DNA from: Apostichopus japonicus
Taxonomy: Eukaryota; Echinodermata; Holothuroidea; Aspidochirotida; Stichopodidae
DNA length: 64,000 bases
NCBI RefSeq assembly: GCF_037975245.1
Contig: NC_092574.1
Coordinates: 24,518,713 to 24,582,712, forward strand
Direction of reading: 5' to 3'
Position numbers and translations under genes: made by a program. Below the pieces are notes generated by a model. It worked only from the letters and a program-made list of their open reading frames with translations. It was not told the origin of the DNA and searched no databases. Every line of letters starts with the position of its first letter. Position 1 is the stretch's first letter. Positions 35,601 through 47,757 of the stretch are shown piece after piece.

Positions 35601-37933
35601 AGAGGGGCGGATACCCCCCCCCCCCCCCCTGGCGGACTCAGATGGACTGCTGGCGCCCTTTCAGCATTTTACCACCTTTTACTTATTCGCGATTAATGAC
35701 TTTCTATTGCGCTCTCAAATACCTATTGACATTTGTCACATTTTGTTGGTGTAATTTTCTGACAGAATTGCAATGACACATATTTATTCTTCGTTTATCT
35801 GCAAATTAGCAATGCCCGGAAAGGTCATTTCCGGCGATCTAGGGAGTATCTTTACTCAAAAAATGTGTACGCTTCGCGCTAACCTGTGGTAGCGCTCCGC
35901 TTAGATAATGTCGAAAGCGCCCCTACAGACCATTCCCGTCACCCCTGACCTGACCAATACCCCTAGCTCTACCACTGAGTCGACGCTGTTTCAAACTAAT
36001 AGTCCTTTATATAATACAAACATTCATAATCTATAAATTGTCTTCAGAATACTGACCAAAATAGCAAATATTATGGCCGGAATGGTGCAGAACAACGATG
36101 AGAGGCACAAAGAGAACACGATGGACAGCACCAAGGACAATATGGCCTTGGTCTTAATGGAAGATATCACATTTAAATCTTCCGGGCTACGAATAATCTG
36201 TAAAACAAACGATACAGGAAAAAATCTTTTAATTTTTAATAGAGTAATTGTTTTTCTATTTATTATTGAGGGCTTTGTGCCGATGTATTGTGGCTGATTA
36301 TAGTCATAGATTATAAATAATCAAATTGTTTTTGATGTTGAGCAACCCTTGCATGACTGCTGACTTATGGTTGGGTGCACAAGGAAGTTTGAAGCCTTTC
36401 CACAATGTTGGAAACTGGAATTGCTAAATGAATATAAGGTGCATATATTTTGTACATTGTAGACGTATGATTTCCATGTCTTGTCATGTCTTTGCATTAG
36501 ACAGCAATTGAAAGTTATTTTAAAACTTGTACTTCAACCTTTCCCCTACACTCTCTATCTCTCCCTCTCTCGATACAAAACATGACAGAATGACATACGT
36601 TACAGTAAAATCATGAAACATGATAGTTGTCTGAAGACAGTTACTAACTCTGTACAGCCAACATAACTCATATTGTACCATCGGAGGTGATGGTGGTGGG
36701 CGCAGGGGGTGGGGGGGGGGAGGAGGAGGAGGAGGTTGACGGGAAGGTTCTCCTAATCTCAAATTACACACTGGCATGAATTAAAAATCAACTCATATTT
36801 TTATAACTCGTTACACATACTAACACAAAATTAAAACATTCTGAATACATCATTTCGTCAAGGGAAGGGATACTCAATTTCGCCTATTGATTTTATGCTT
36901 AATGTAACTAATGTAGTACATGCAAACCCAGTTAGCGAATCATACCAAGGAAATATACCATACCAAGGAAATATTGATCATTATTACATTAAATTATTAA
37001 CTGATGCCATATCGTCTTTTTATCTCATAATTGTATCTTCTTTTCTCCATCCTCGAATTGTTTGTGACGTCACATCATACGTCATCCTCTCTTACATATC
37101 GATACTTGTAATTATGTCGTGGTAGTTATTACCAAACAAACAATGACTACACTTTGAAGCGCAATAAACGACATATGTCTCCCATTGTGTCGTGGAAGGT
37201 AAAAGAAACAATGAACGTTTGTTTCGATCTTCTCTCACTTAGCCTTTCTTTCCATTTTCTTGGTGTCAAACAATTTGTTAGTGTCTACACTGGTGATATG
37301 TCTACAAGTTAAATATATTAAAGCCTAGTTATAAGTCATATGATGTTATCGCTAAGTCAAGTCAAGTTTTGTCACTACTGACTATCTGATTATCTGAACT
37401 AGAGTCGAAAAATGTAACTCGAGTCTGACTCGAGTACAAAGTCATCGACTCTAGTCAATAACACTGTAAATAGATCCATTTAACACCGTTAATCAACTAT
37501 CAGTAAGAAGTAGTGTCAAAGGAAGTTGAAGAGATATTTACGAAATATTTCTGAATTAGATTTTTTGCTGAAACAAATAAAGCATTCATAATGTAATAAA
37601 AACATATTACCTGAGGTAAATGTGGTACCGGTTGTGCCATAATCATGGTGTTGGTACTTCCGAGATGTTGTGGACCGGCATATTGTGGTCCGGGATATTG
37701 TGGTCCGGGATATTGTGGACCGGGATACTGTGGTGGCTCTTCAATCTGAAGTTGGTCTGTAAAACATGGACAAAAGCATAAGAATATAAGTTAAGTTCAT
37801 ACATTTAGTCCATTTTGTTAAAGAAAACACTTTTGGACGAAATTATCATTTGATGTATTGTTTGTTAATTAATCAAGTCTTATATTAAATCAGATGGCTT
37901 ACCATTATTAACCAAGTTTTTGTTATCCTCCAT
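29652..37933 (-). CDS. Dispanin/CD225-like two-transmembrane protein, copy B (4 exons, 156 aa)
   Basis: Exons on the minus strand: 37903-37933, 37611-37756, 36057-36197 and 29652-29804, with the same phases and splice sites as copy A. Exon 2 is 30 bases shorter than in A, two PQYPG units fewer (three PQYPG plus one PQYAG). Exon 3 reads SIKTKAILSLVLSIVFSLCL and ends CTIPAIIFAIL. Exon 4 gives ALTGIDTNIKTAVSHANVAA and a divergent second helix and tail (YNSNHGYYYDY). Predicted hydrophobic segments lie at about residues 77-106 and 124-146. Intron 3 is swollen to more than 6 kb by a DIRS element and an hAT-like MITE, both non-exonic; whether splicing still works is unknown. No AATAAA follows the stop, only AATATA. 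It is very similar to A, so a recent duplicate; divergently arranged with C. Confidence 0.6.
29895..30000. repeat. DIRS left terminal repeat
   Basis: Begins CGTTAAATTAAACG. Its inner 34 bp are the inverse of 35184-35217. Its outer 76 bp are complementary to 30099-30174. Confidence 0.9.
30099..30217. repeat. DIRS internal complementary region
   Basis: 30099-30174 is the reverse complement of 29895-29970, and 30175-30217 is the reverse complement of 35208-35250. The two parts abut, reproducing the joined ends. In DIRS1 this region is thought to template completion of the termini and circle formation. Confidence 0.92.
30607..31722 (-). CDS. DIRS tyrosine recombinase (371 aa)
   Basis: Integrase of the element: it is expected to insert the circular DNA by site-specific recombination, leaving no target duplication. 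The frame is intact. The N-terminal half resembles the helical SAM-like core-binding region (STYQDRWFKFCSRK, LLDHEQRNTIGSHPLISRFL). The catalytic half shows the family residues in order: Arg in SAQRLQTLQLLD (about residue 212), His-x-x-Arg in AAHSTRAAST (about 322-325) and the nucleophile Tyr in TFAQYYKKP (about 355). The first 313 bases overlap the 3' end of the RT frame in a different frame, as is common in DIRS elements. Confidence 0.9.
   Translation of the reverse strand: MANSELVHKTVTHDHSYSKVFTAGERSLTSIRRQKQTTPPSSQPSVGCMPGVWQRFRNLDIPEETSRILMASWRVSTQKQYSTYQDRWFKFCSRKQIDSLHPSVNQVLDFLTSLYNAGLSYSTINTARSSLSALLDHEQRNTIGSHPLISRFLKGIFELRTPSPRYTTIWDVSIVLNYLRSLHPTLSLTLKQLTHKLVMLIALLSAQRLQTLQLLDVNNLHLDGKEAVFFLPNKLKQSRPGSNPLRVVLASYQADMNLDVYHVLQHYINVTSSLRGAESQLFISYVPPHKPVTRNTLSRWIKLVLEEAGVDVVQYAAHSTRAASTSAADSRNLPADDNLRTVVWASERTFAQYYKKPIVSNKTFAMAVLDA
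31410..33427 (-). pseudogene. DIRS reverse transcriptase/RNase H, one frameshift
   Basis: The upstream frame (32849-33427) has LRPKPDGSFRMILNLKNLN and FMASIDLKDAYYSVPI, the first catalytic Asp motif. The downstream frame (31410-32930) has NGLASAPRIF just before its first Met context, LSYIDDIYIQ (the YxDD box), then RNase H residues in ETDASLVGWGAF, INVLELLAIY, ILSDSSTAVAYI and NVHADMLSR. The following region with DIDLFASRTNKK and FYAFPPFSLI matches the extra C-terminal domain known in DIRS Pol. One base appears to be missing near 32980, which separates the two frames. The upstream frame is open above its first ATG (GGRLKHFLQHW spans it), so the true start is uncertain. Confidence 0.88.
33511..34618 (-). 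pseudogene. DIRS Gag-like protein, one frameshift
   Basis: The first frame (33962-34618) starts MMDLEFQAGPDLPSPSGEG and has a Gln-rich coiled segment (MLAQMQAQIKLLCQK), an acidic stretch (DYDDELLDLLNSPDD) and a Lys-rich region. The second frame (33511-33996) continues with MIALTYLINDVLTGKADQ and ends in a basic RGG-rich tail (TRGRARGGGFRGK) suited to nucleic-acid binding. The frames overlap and shift near 34000, so a full-length product is not expected without frameshifting. Position upstream of RT fits DIRS Gag, though Gag sequences are poorly conserved. Confidence 0.75.
35184..35250. repeat. DIRS right terminal repeat
   Basis: Ends GGGGAAGTAGAAT at 35250. 35184-35217 is the inverse of the left repeat, and 35208-35250 is complementary to 30175-30217. 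Confidence 0.9.
35577..35977. mobile_element. hAT-like MITE in intron 3 of dispanin copy B
   Basis: Same insertion as 1138-1534 in copy A: flanks AGTTGACG (35569-35576) and AGTCGACG (35978-35985), ends TAGTGGCTGAGC and GCTCTACCACTG. It therefore predates the split of A and B and is absent from C and D. Confidence 0.85.
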
Positions 37934-38137
37934 CGTCAGTTCGGCTTCGTATTACTGAGTGATGTTGTTGTGTCAGAAGGTACCGTACGCTATGACTTTG
38001 ACTATTACTTCCCTAACTGGTGCCCAAGAGTGCGTCATGCATGAACAAACAGTCGCAAACACGGATTAACTTAAACAGTCAGTTCCCAGCGGTACGAAAA
38101 GTGTTTTCTATTCTTGTAGAATATGCATGGGGTTTCT

Positions 38138-38145
38138 TGACGTCA
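38138..38145. promoter_or_regulatory. Candidate CRE upstream of dispanin B
   Basis: TGACGTCA about 205 bases upstream of the exon 1 ATG, at the same place as in A and C. Confidence 0.3.
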
Positions 38146-40636
38146 CTCCTTATTAATATTTAATTAGGTAATACTGATCATTTTCGAAGGTCAATTTCAC
38201 AGTCATTAGCCAATTAATATGTCTGGTACTAACTGAATTTGATGAAAGAAAAGTGTCTAGTCCAATCTTTATTAACAAAAGACACAAAAAAGGAGTAAAA
38301 TGGAATTTTGGCCATATTTTCCGAATCTAAATCAACCACTTTCGAAGTGTTTAGAATTTTTTTTTGGTTCCGAGTAATGTAGTGACTGTCCCGTTTCACG
38401 GCGGTACGTAATGCGCGAAATGCTTTAACTAAGCGTGATAAAACTATTTTTGAAATGAATTGCTTATATCAATGCTTATATCGTATGATAACAGGAACTA
38501 TTCATGGCCGTGAAATGACTTCTCTGTGGTGGATAGGGGCATAAGGACGCCTGGAGATCATGAAATTCTCACTGGCAATACATCGGTTTGGTACATCCAC
38601 ACATAACAATACATGCAAGCAATGCCATATCGTAACAATCGCTACTTATAGCACTACTTGCTGAAATCAGCCACTCAACACTGGTTTGAATTTATCAACA
38701 GCAATAATTTATTTAGAGACTCTCATGAGATGGACCCATGCTGGTGCTCTTCCAAGTTCAAGCCCTGCCACTACAAAGACTACAAGCCCTGCCAGTGCCC
38801 CTTCAAATTCACCCTCCTGAAATTGTACATGGGGTTTCTAGTAAGCAGCCTATGGAGCCTTGATGGTATCGAGACAGGGGAGTTTTTACTGGGTATATTT
38901 CCAACATAGCTATAGTTTTGTGGAAACATGCAGATTATACAACAGGGAATTAAATTTGACACCTGAGAGGGCAATTTGGCTTAAAAATGGCCAGACAAAG
39001 CTCTAGTTCACCCACTGAAGAGAGAGTGGTTGCCACTGTGACACCACGATGAGGTCAGCTTTGTTGGACATTTGCATGGTCAGAGATTTTTTTTTTTTAA
39101 GAATGACAACACATTTACATAATAATTATTCATATGATATATATATATGAAATTACATCTTAAATGGGTAATTTAACACGTTTGTGATAATGTAACGACG
39201 GGTCAAGTCGACACCAGGCAGTTAGAACTTTTTAGAAAAGTACATATAATTTCTAAAATATATTCACGGTGAAAAAACTGTTTGATTGTAGACTAACCAG
39301 GAGGAAGTGAGTTTCCATGCAGAAACACTATATCAATATAAACTATACGGTAAATATACGTTTAACTGTAAATAAATTGGACACAAGGTCAGACATAGGC
39401 TAATTTGAATCGTGTTAAAAATTCCCTTTTGTAAACCTATAGTGACGTGCGAGCAAACAGCACCGTCATTAACAATACACATTCTCTTATAGTTAACTAT
39501 CCCATTATATATCATAAAGCTAACAATACGCCTAACCCAAACCGAAAAAGTCGTTATTGTGTTGAAGCAATTCTTGCATGACTGTCGATTCATGGTTACA
39601 GTAGCTGAACAAGACATTTTGAGGCCTATTCACAATGTTGAAAACTGGAATTGCTAAGGTTACAAGTTAATGCATTTGATTGTGAGTTGAGTCGCAATCA
39701 AAACTATACCTTGGATATACTCTTAATTTATGGCTTAACTACCATTATATGATGGACCTTGTTGGGTGAGTGGGGGGGGGGGGGGTTCCTATACTTTCTG
39801 GTCAAGTTAGAGATCAACTAATGAAGAAGTGAAAATTGTGCACATTTTTGACTTTCGTCCCAGTTTAGGGTGGATTTAAACCTAATAAGTCTCTATATAC
39901 TCAGCAGTATATAAATATCATGTTTCTTTCAAAATAAAGGCAAGGAACTGTTCATACTGTCAGTACGAGTGCTTGGGAAGAATGATAAAAGAGGATAGTA
40001 TGGCTGGTATAGGAATGAGGTAATTGTCCCAAAGGGCTTGCCATGAAGTACTCTAATTCAACCGATTCACGCAGAGATTACAATAACTACTGTAAATCTT
40101 AAAGTTATATAATGTATATAGCTTAGCTTGGTACAAGAACAAATTAAAAGAGGGCATTAATATGGAGTTGAAATGACTTTGAATTGAATTTATGGAATTC
40201 TCTTTAAAAATCTAGACATTACTAAGGAATATAAAATGAAATGATCATCTGTTTATAGTTTATTTATTCAATATAACTTAATACTCCAAGACGTTATAAC
40301 GTTTTGATGAAATATCAATTAGTTGAGAAATTGAAGAATAATTATTGATTTCTTGATGCTGGTCCTGTTCGTTGATTGATCTTTATAGTAATATATATGA
40401 GAGGATTAATGAAAGCCATTTGTGGACAGGAATAATAAAAAGAAGATAACAGAAATGTTCAAACTGATTTATTTTGTCATTCTGAGGTCAGTTATTTCTA
40501 TTATTATTTGTTCTCATAAATTGGGTGTATATTTAGATTCCGCTGTGTATATGCAGTTTACCGAAATGAAACAGATATTTTGTACACAATATATTTACCT
40601 CTAGTGCACAGTTTGTGTTGTTACGTCTGTTTTGTA

Positions 40637-41079
40637 TATGGTGGTATCCAATTAATATATGTTTGAACAAGAGTGGATAGAGGGTGTGGGTCGAACCTCT
40701 TTTTCATAGCACACATAAATACAAAAGGAACATGTCCTAGCTGTTAGATCTGGTTATAGTTTCAGTTTCCGATCCTTCATTCCAGTATAAATAGCATAAA
40801 ATACAATTATGTTTAATAAGAGAGAATAAAACGTATGATAGATAAATTCCATAAAAGCGATTAAAGGCAAATTAAGAGTTAGTAAAAATACCATCAGTTT
40901 TCAAAGTGTTAGTCAACTGAAAAAATTAAGGAAATATAAATAAACATATATTAAATCAAATCATTTAAGAAACCATTTTGAATAAAAAAGATGCTCTGCA
41001 TAGAAATGAATTTGTGATCATTTTAACCCAATATTATGTTGGTGCTATTGCACGATGTCATAGAAGTATGATGCTTTCA
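40637..41079. other. Spacer at the centre of the inverted duplication
   Basis: This stretch, from about GTATATGGTGGTATCC to the GT-rich tract, has no visible counterpart in either arm. No gene recognised. Confidence 0.55.
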
Positions 41080-41094
41080 TCGGTTTGAGTGCAT

Positions 41095-41270
41095 GTCTAT
41101 GTATGTATGGGTGTATGTACGTGTGTGTGGGTGGGTGTATGTATATGTGTGCGTGTGTCTGTGTGTTGTATGCGTGTATGTATTTACGTGTGTGTGGGTG
41201 TATGTATGTATGGGTGTATGTATGTGTGTGCGTGTGTCTGTGTGTTGTATGCGTGTGTGTATGTATGTTT
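41095..41270. repeat. GT/GTAT-rich microsatellite
   Basis: Inverted counterpart of 7196-7282, expanded. The Cys/Val- and His/Thr-rich frames across it are artefacts. Confidence 0.88.
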
Positions 41271-41620
41271 GAATGATACCGATATCTGAATCCACAAGAT
41301 ACCATACTGATGAGCAACTTTTTGAAAAAATAATAATAATAATAATTCTAACTCTTTCATGTACAAAAGTAAGACGATAACTAATTAACCAATGAAATGA
41401 AAGTGAGAGCAACATACTGTAAATAATATGTAAATTAAATGATAAATATTCATGTACTAAAGAAAAAACAGACGTAACCAGCATAAAAAAAATAATAATT
41501 ATTCTTCAATTTCTCAACTTATTGATATTTATCAAACGTTATAACGTCTTGATGGAAAGTCGTTTGCTAATGATCCTTGTAAATTAACTGTGTTGATGTA
41601 GAATTTAAAGGCATTGTCGC

Positions 41621-41622
<2 letters not shown>

Positions 41623-41706
<84 letters not shown>
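41623..41706. repeat. (AT)n microsatellite
   Basis: Simple AT alternation inside the upstream region of copy C, absent at the matching place beside A and B. Confidence 0.9.
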
Positions 41707-41710
<4 letters not shown>

Positions 41711-42945
41711 GGCTTGACATATTTATGACTTTTGCAAATTGTCATCTTAAAATTGGACGTTTAGAAGTTAAGAATTTGATATTTAAGAATCATGTGGAGT
41801 GTTAAGTTATATTGAATAAGTACACTTACACAGATGATTATTAGTAATATCTAGATTTTTAAAGAGAATTCCATAAATTCAATTTAAAGTCATTTCAACT
41901 CCATATTTATGCCCTCTTTTAATTTGTTCTTGTACCAAGCTAAGCCATGTACATTTTATAACATTAAGATTTATAGTAGTGTGAATCGACTGAATTAGAG
42001 TACTTCAAGGCCAGCCCTTTGGGTTAATTTCCTCATGCTTATACCAGCCATACTGTCTTCTTTTATCATTCTTCACAAGTACTGATCGTACTGACAGTAT
42101 GAACAGTTCTTTGCCCTTATTCTGATAGAAACATATTTATATACTGATATTATCAGTACGAGTGCTTTGAAATATAACATGAGTGTATAGATACTTATTA
42201 TGTTTAAATCCAACCTAAACTGGGACGAAAGTCATAAATATGCACAATTTTCACTTCTACATTAGTTGATCTGTAACTTGACCAGCAAGTATAGGACCCC
42301 CCCCCCCACCCAACAAGGTCCATCATATATTGAGTATATTCAAGGTATAGTTGGATTGCGACTCATCTCACAATCAAATGCATTAACTTGTAACCTTATA
42401 TTCACTTAGCAATTCCAGTTTTAAACATTGTGAATACGCCTCAAAATGTCTTGTTCACCTAACCATGGATCGACAGTCATGCGAGAATTGCTTCAACACA
42501 ATAACGACTTTTTTTGGTTTGGGTTAGGCGTATTGTTAGCTTTATGATATATTATGGTATACTAAACTAAGAAATCATATGTGTATTGTGAATGACGGTA
42601 TTGTTTGCTCGCAAGTAACTACAGTTTTACAAAAGGATTTTTTTAACACGATTCAAATTAGCCCATGTCTGACCTTGTGTCCAATTTATTCACAGTTAAA
42701 CGTATATTTACCGTATAGTATATATTGATATAGTGTTTCTGCATGGAAAATCACTTCCTTCTAGTTATTGTATACAAGCAAACGGTTATTTCACCGTGAA
42801 TATATTTTAGAAATTGTATGTACTTTTCTAAAAAGTTCCAACTGCTTGGTGTCGACTTGACCCGTCGTTATCTTAACACAAACATGTTAAATTACCCATT
42901 TAAGATGTAATTTCATAAACTTATGTCATCGTATGACTAATTATT

Positions 42946-43660
42946 AGGTTGCCTCAAAGCATCTATTGATGTAACCAATCTACGCAGGGAATGTTAACTT
43001 CACGTTTCTGATACGGTTCTTCTTTATTTGTCAATTAAGAGTCAAATCTTATTTCTCTGCTTTTGATAACTATTAATTTCACAAATTACCTTACATTTCA
43101 CCCATGGGTTGATTGTATCATAACTGGCCTAGTTGAAACATACAACAAAACAACTCAGACTGTACGTCATAATGTCGTATGCATATTACGGCTTACTATT
43201 TGATATGGACCAGATTTGGTCAATAAGTACTGCAGTCAAAACAAGCATGACAACAATATAAAGGTTAAACAGGTTTACAGAATATGTTATGTACAGTTTT
43301 TGTAAAGTAAACTAAGTATGTACCATAATTTTATTCTATAGGGCTACTGTGGCAAATTTACCCCAATTTAACCATAGTTTACCTCTGTAAGACTAGGGTA
43401 ATATTTTTTTTTGCTGGGAGCATATATAAATTGTTCCTTATATCTTATTTAGGGTGATATATTATTATACTCATGTACTTTTTAACTGCTCGACCAAATT
43501 TTCCTGCCATTCCTGGACTTGCCTTCATTCTGATTTACCTCAAGTCTTTTCATTCTGTATAAAAGTTATGTTTTGTTGCGTTGCTATTTTCTTACAGTTT
43601 AAGTTTCAAAGATTTATGTAATATTAACGAGGAATAAAGAGACCAAAATAAAATTCGTGT
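42946..43660. other. Insertion specific to the copy C arm
   Basis: Homology to the A and B upstream regions stops after GACTAATTATT and resumes at about TCATTTCTAAG. The roughly 715 bases between have no counterpart there. No terminal repeats or coding motif recognised. It ends near an AATAAA-rich stretch, so a processed insertion is possible but unproven. Confidence 0.5.
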
Positions 43661-44581
43661 CATTTCTAAGAAAAAAAGTTCTCTGACCAAAACTCCCTTA
43701 AAGCTAACCTTATGGTGGTGTCACAGTGGAAACCATGCACTATCTTTTCAGTGGGTAAACTAGAGCTTTGTCTGGCTATGTTTAAGCCAAAATGCCCTCT
43801 CAGGCTCTCACGTGTCAAATTTAATTCCCTGTTGCATAATCTGCGTGTTTCCACAAAACTAGCTATGTCGGATATATACCCTTTAAAAAAGTCCCCTGTC
43901 TTGATACCAGTGTTGAGTGCCTGGTTTCAGCGAGTAGTGCTATAAGTAGCGATTGTTACGATACGGCATTGCTTGCATGTATTGTTATGTGCGGATGTAC
44001 CAAACCGATGTATTGGCAGTGAGAAATTCATGATCTCCAGGCGTCCTTATGCCCCTATCCACCATATACGATATAAGCATGGAGTTCCATGATATAAGCA
44101 ATTCAATTCCAATAGTTTTATCACGCTTAGTTAAAGCATCTCGCGCAACACGTACCAACGTGAAACGGGAGAGTCACCACATTACTCGGAACCTGTATTC
44201 GTAACCTGTATTCGTGTGCGTCTTTATTTTCCGTGAAGTTGACTTCGTTACAGGAGGATTTGAAGAGAAATGGATACTTATTCGTGGTAAAGGATTTTTT
44301 CCAGCGAATTCTAGTTTTCAAAATTGGAAATAATGATATTCATGCCCCCCCACCCTCGAAAAAAACAACAATTTTTCCAAACAGATCCAAAGTGGTTTAT
44401 TTACGTTCGGAAAATACGGCCAAAATTCCATTTCCACTCTTTTTTTGTTGTGTCTTTTGTTAATAAAGATTGGATTAAACACCTTTCTTTCATCAAATTC
44501 AGTTACTACCAGACATATAAATTGGTTAATGACTGTGAAATAGACCTTCGAAGTTTAACCTAATTAAATATTAATGAGGAG

Positions 44582-44589
44582 TGACGTCA
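44582..44589. promoter_or_regulatory. Candidate CRE upstream of dispanin C
   Basis: TGACGTCA about 205 bases upstream of the ATG at 44794, although the surrounding sequence has diverged from A and B. Confidence 0.35.
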
Positions 44590-44793
44590 AGAAACCCCGT
44601 TCATATTCTACAAGAATAAAAAGCACTTTTCGTACCGCTGGGGACTTACAGTTTAAGTTAATCCGTGTTTGCGACTGTTTGTTCATGCGTGACGCACTCT
44701 TGGGCACCAGTTAGGGAAGTAACAGTCACAGTCATAGCGTACGGTACCTTCTGACACAACAACATCACTCCGTAATACGAAGCCGAACTGACA

Positions 44794-47664
44794 ATGGAGG
44801 ATAAAAAAAACTTGGTCAATGATGGTAAGCCATCTGATTTAACATCAGACAGGATTAATTAACAAACATTACATCATATGATAATTTCGTCCAAAAGTGT
44901 TTTCTTTAACAAAATGGACTAAATGTTTACACTTAACTTATGTTCTTATGCTTTTGTCCATGTTTTCCAGACCAACTTCAGATTGACGAGCCGCGACAGT
45001 ATCCCGGACCACAATATCCCGAACCACAATATCCCGAACCACAGTATCCCGGACCACAAAATCTCGGAAGTACCAACACCGTGATTACGGCACAACCGGT
45101 ACCACATGTACCTCAGGTAATATGTTTTTATTACATTCTGAAAGCTTTATTTGTTTCAGCAAAAAATCTAATTCAGAATTATTTCGTAAATATCTCTTCA
45201 ACTTCCTTTGACACTACTTCTTACTGATAGTTGATTAACGGTGTTAAATGGGTCTATTTACAGTGTTATTGAGTATAGTCAATGACTTTGTACTCGAGCC
45301 AGACTCGAGTTACATTTTGTGACTCAACTTCAGATAATCAGATAGTCAGTAGTGACAAAACTTGACTTGACTTAGCGATAAAATCATATGACTTTTGACT
45401 AGGCTTGAACATATTTGACTTGTTGACTTTTCCAGAGTAGACGCTAACAAATTGTTTGACACCAAGAAAATGGAAAGAAAGGCTAAGTAAGAGAAGATCG
45501 AAACTAACATTCATTGTTTCTTTTATCTTCCACGACACAATGGGAGACATATGTCGTTTATTGCGCCTCAAAGTGTAGCCATTTTTTGTTTGGTATTAAC
45601 TACCACGACATAATTGCAAGTATCGATATGTAAGAGGGGATGACGTATGATGTGACGTCACAAACAAATCGAAGATGGAGACAAAAGATACAATTATGAG
45701 AAAAAAAGACGATATGGCATCAGTTAATAATTTAATATTTGTTTGGTATGGTATTTTCTGATGTTTCCCTAACTGGGTTTGCATGTACTATATTAGTAAC
45801 ATTAAGCATAAGTAGGCCAAACTGAGTATCCCTTCCCTTGACGATATGATGTATTCAGAATGTTTCAACTTTGTGTTAGTATGTGTAACGAGTTAAAAAT
45901 ATAAATTTGTTATTTATGGCAGTGTGTAATTTTAGAACCTCCTCCCCCATCCCCCCACCACCACCACCTCCGATGGTACAATATGAGTTATGTTGGCTGT
46001 ACAGAGTTAGTAACTGTCGTCAGACAACGATCATGTTTCATGACTTTACTGTAACGTATGTCATTCTTTCATGTACTGTATCGAGAGAGGGAGAGCTACA
46101 GAGTGGGGAGAGGTTAGAGTACAAGTTTTAAAATAACGTTCGGCTGCTTTCTAATGCAAATGACTAATCTTGTAGAATTAACTCGTCTCATAGCATTGCA
46201 ACTGGAGCTCACGAAGCAAGTCAACCACATGACCGATATCATTACTTCACCAAGATGCAGCCTTTTTGTATTTGAGCTGGTTGATTTCTGTTAAGGCTAT
46301 ACCTCTATGTAGTGCACATCACTTTAGTTGCTGCTAGAGTTGGGTTTTGTCTCAATTACTTACAATCAAATGAATTAACTTTTAACTTGAAATGTCTCGA
46401 CTTGTGACTTGGATTGGCCTGCGATAAAATCAATTGACTTGTGAGTTGGTGACTTGACTTAACTTCATATTCGAAAATCAGACGAATTGTGACATGACTT
46501 AACAATTTGAAACCCGAATTAGGGACAAAACTAGAGATTTATAAAATATGGAATTCATACATCTACAATGTACAAAATATATGCACCTTATATTCACTTA
46601 GCAATTCATATTTCCAACATTGTGCATAGGCCTCAAAATTTCTTGTTCACCCAACCATGAATCAACAGTCATGCAAGAGTTGCTCAACATAATAACAACT
46701 TTATCGAAAGGCTTCAAACTTCCTTGTGTACCCAACCATAAGTCAACAGTCATACAAGGGTTGCTCAACATCAAAACAATTTGATTATTTATAATCTATG
46801 ACTATAATCAGCCACAATAAATCGGCACGACGCCCTCAATAATAAATGGAAAAACAATTACTCTATTAAAAATTTAAAGATTTTTTCCTGTATCCTTCTT
46901 TTACAGATTTTTCGTGGCTCGGATGCTTTGAAAACTCATATAAGGATCAAGGTCATATTGTCCTTGATGCTGTCCATCTTTTTCTCTTTGTTCATCTGGC
47001 CTTTGTTCTTCACCATTCCGGCTATAGTATTTGTTTATTTGGTCAGTATTCTGAAGACAATATTTAGATTACGGCTGTTTGTATTATATAAAGGTATACA
47101 CGTGACTGGTAGTTTGAAACAGCGTCGACTACTATGTCGCCTGTTAATGTTAGTTTGACTAATCCAATCGAGTATAACTCTAAATAATTTTGCAATCCCA
47201 TGATGGACGTTTTTACCATGACACCCTTTATTTCCATCGATTACAATTTTTCTCACATTTCTATCATTCAGGTACATGTTTTGCTCTTTGCGAGTTATTT
47301 ATTCTAATACGAACAAGTGTCTGAAGGCGATGGCGATGTTAGAAACGAATGGCAACAATTGAAATCAATATTGCAAGTTTTAACATCCTCAACACTGAGG
47401 CAACACTGATGGCCACACTGACTAATAAATATAATTAAAAGTCCCCAAGTGTGTCTCAGGTAATATATAACATTGCTCGCATGTTATTTATTTTTCCTTT
47501 CTCCGTCATTTCTACAGGCTTTGACTGAAATTGACACCAACATCTACAAATCTAGGGACTACGCAAAGCTCGCAGCCATTCTGACATGCGCAGCAGGTGG
47601 AATTTACCTAATTGGGTTGATTATATCTGGCGTCATTTATAACAACAACTACGTTGTCTACTAA
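44794..47664 (+). CDS. Dispanin/CD225-like two-transmembrane protein, copy C (4 exons, 152 aa)
   Basis: Exons 44794-44824, 44971-45116, 46907-47041 and 47518-47664 join in phases 1, 0, 0 with GT/AG ends. The head starts MEDKKNLVND and has PQYPG, two PQYPE and PQYPG repeats, so Glu replaces Gly in two units. Exon 3 is two codons shorter than in A and B (IFRGSDALKTHIRIKVILSL, ending FFTIPAIVFVYL). Exon 4 reads ALTEIDTNIYKSRDYAKLAA then a second helix and NNNYVVY. Hydrophobic segments lie at about residues 75-104 and 120-144. It is the most diverged intact copy, yet the frame and all splice sites are kept, which suggests past selection. AATAAA follows the stop. It is divergent from B across about 6.9 kb. 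Confidence 0.62.
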
Positions 47665-47671
47665 AATGGAA

Positions 47672-47677
47672 AATAAA
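47672..47677 (+). other. Polyadenylation signal of dispanin copy C
   Basis: AATAAA eight bases after the stop codon. Confidence 0.5.
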
Positions 47678-47757
47678 GGTATCATGTAGAATCAAATAGT
47701 TTAACTTTACACAGAAATGTTTTTAATCTTAAAGCTGTTTTGCTTCATACTACCTGA

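Larger units (their letters stand above)
25806..40636. repeat. Forward arm of a large inverted duplication
   Basis: The order is leader (25806-27138), LINE L2, SINE tail and (AT)n, dispanin B and upstream DNA. The same order occurs inverted at 51500-41080. The DIRS element (29895-35250) and the hAT-like MITE (35577-35977) in this arm are absent from the other arm. Confidence 0.8.

Noticed and set aside
41077-41484. His/Thr-rich and Cys/Val-rich frames
   Set aside because: They come from the GT/CA microsatellite and are open on both strands.
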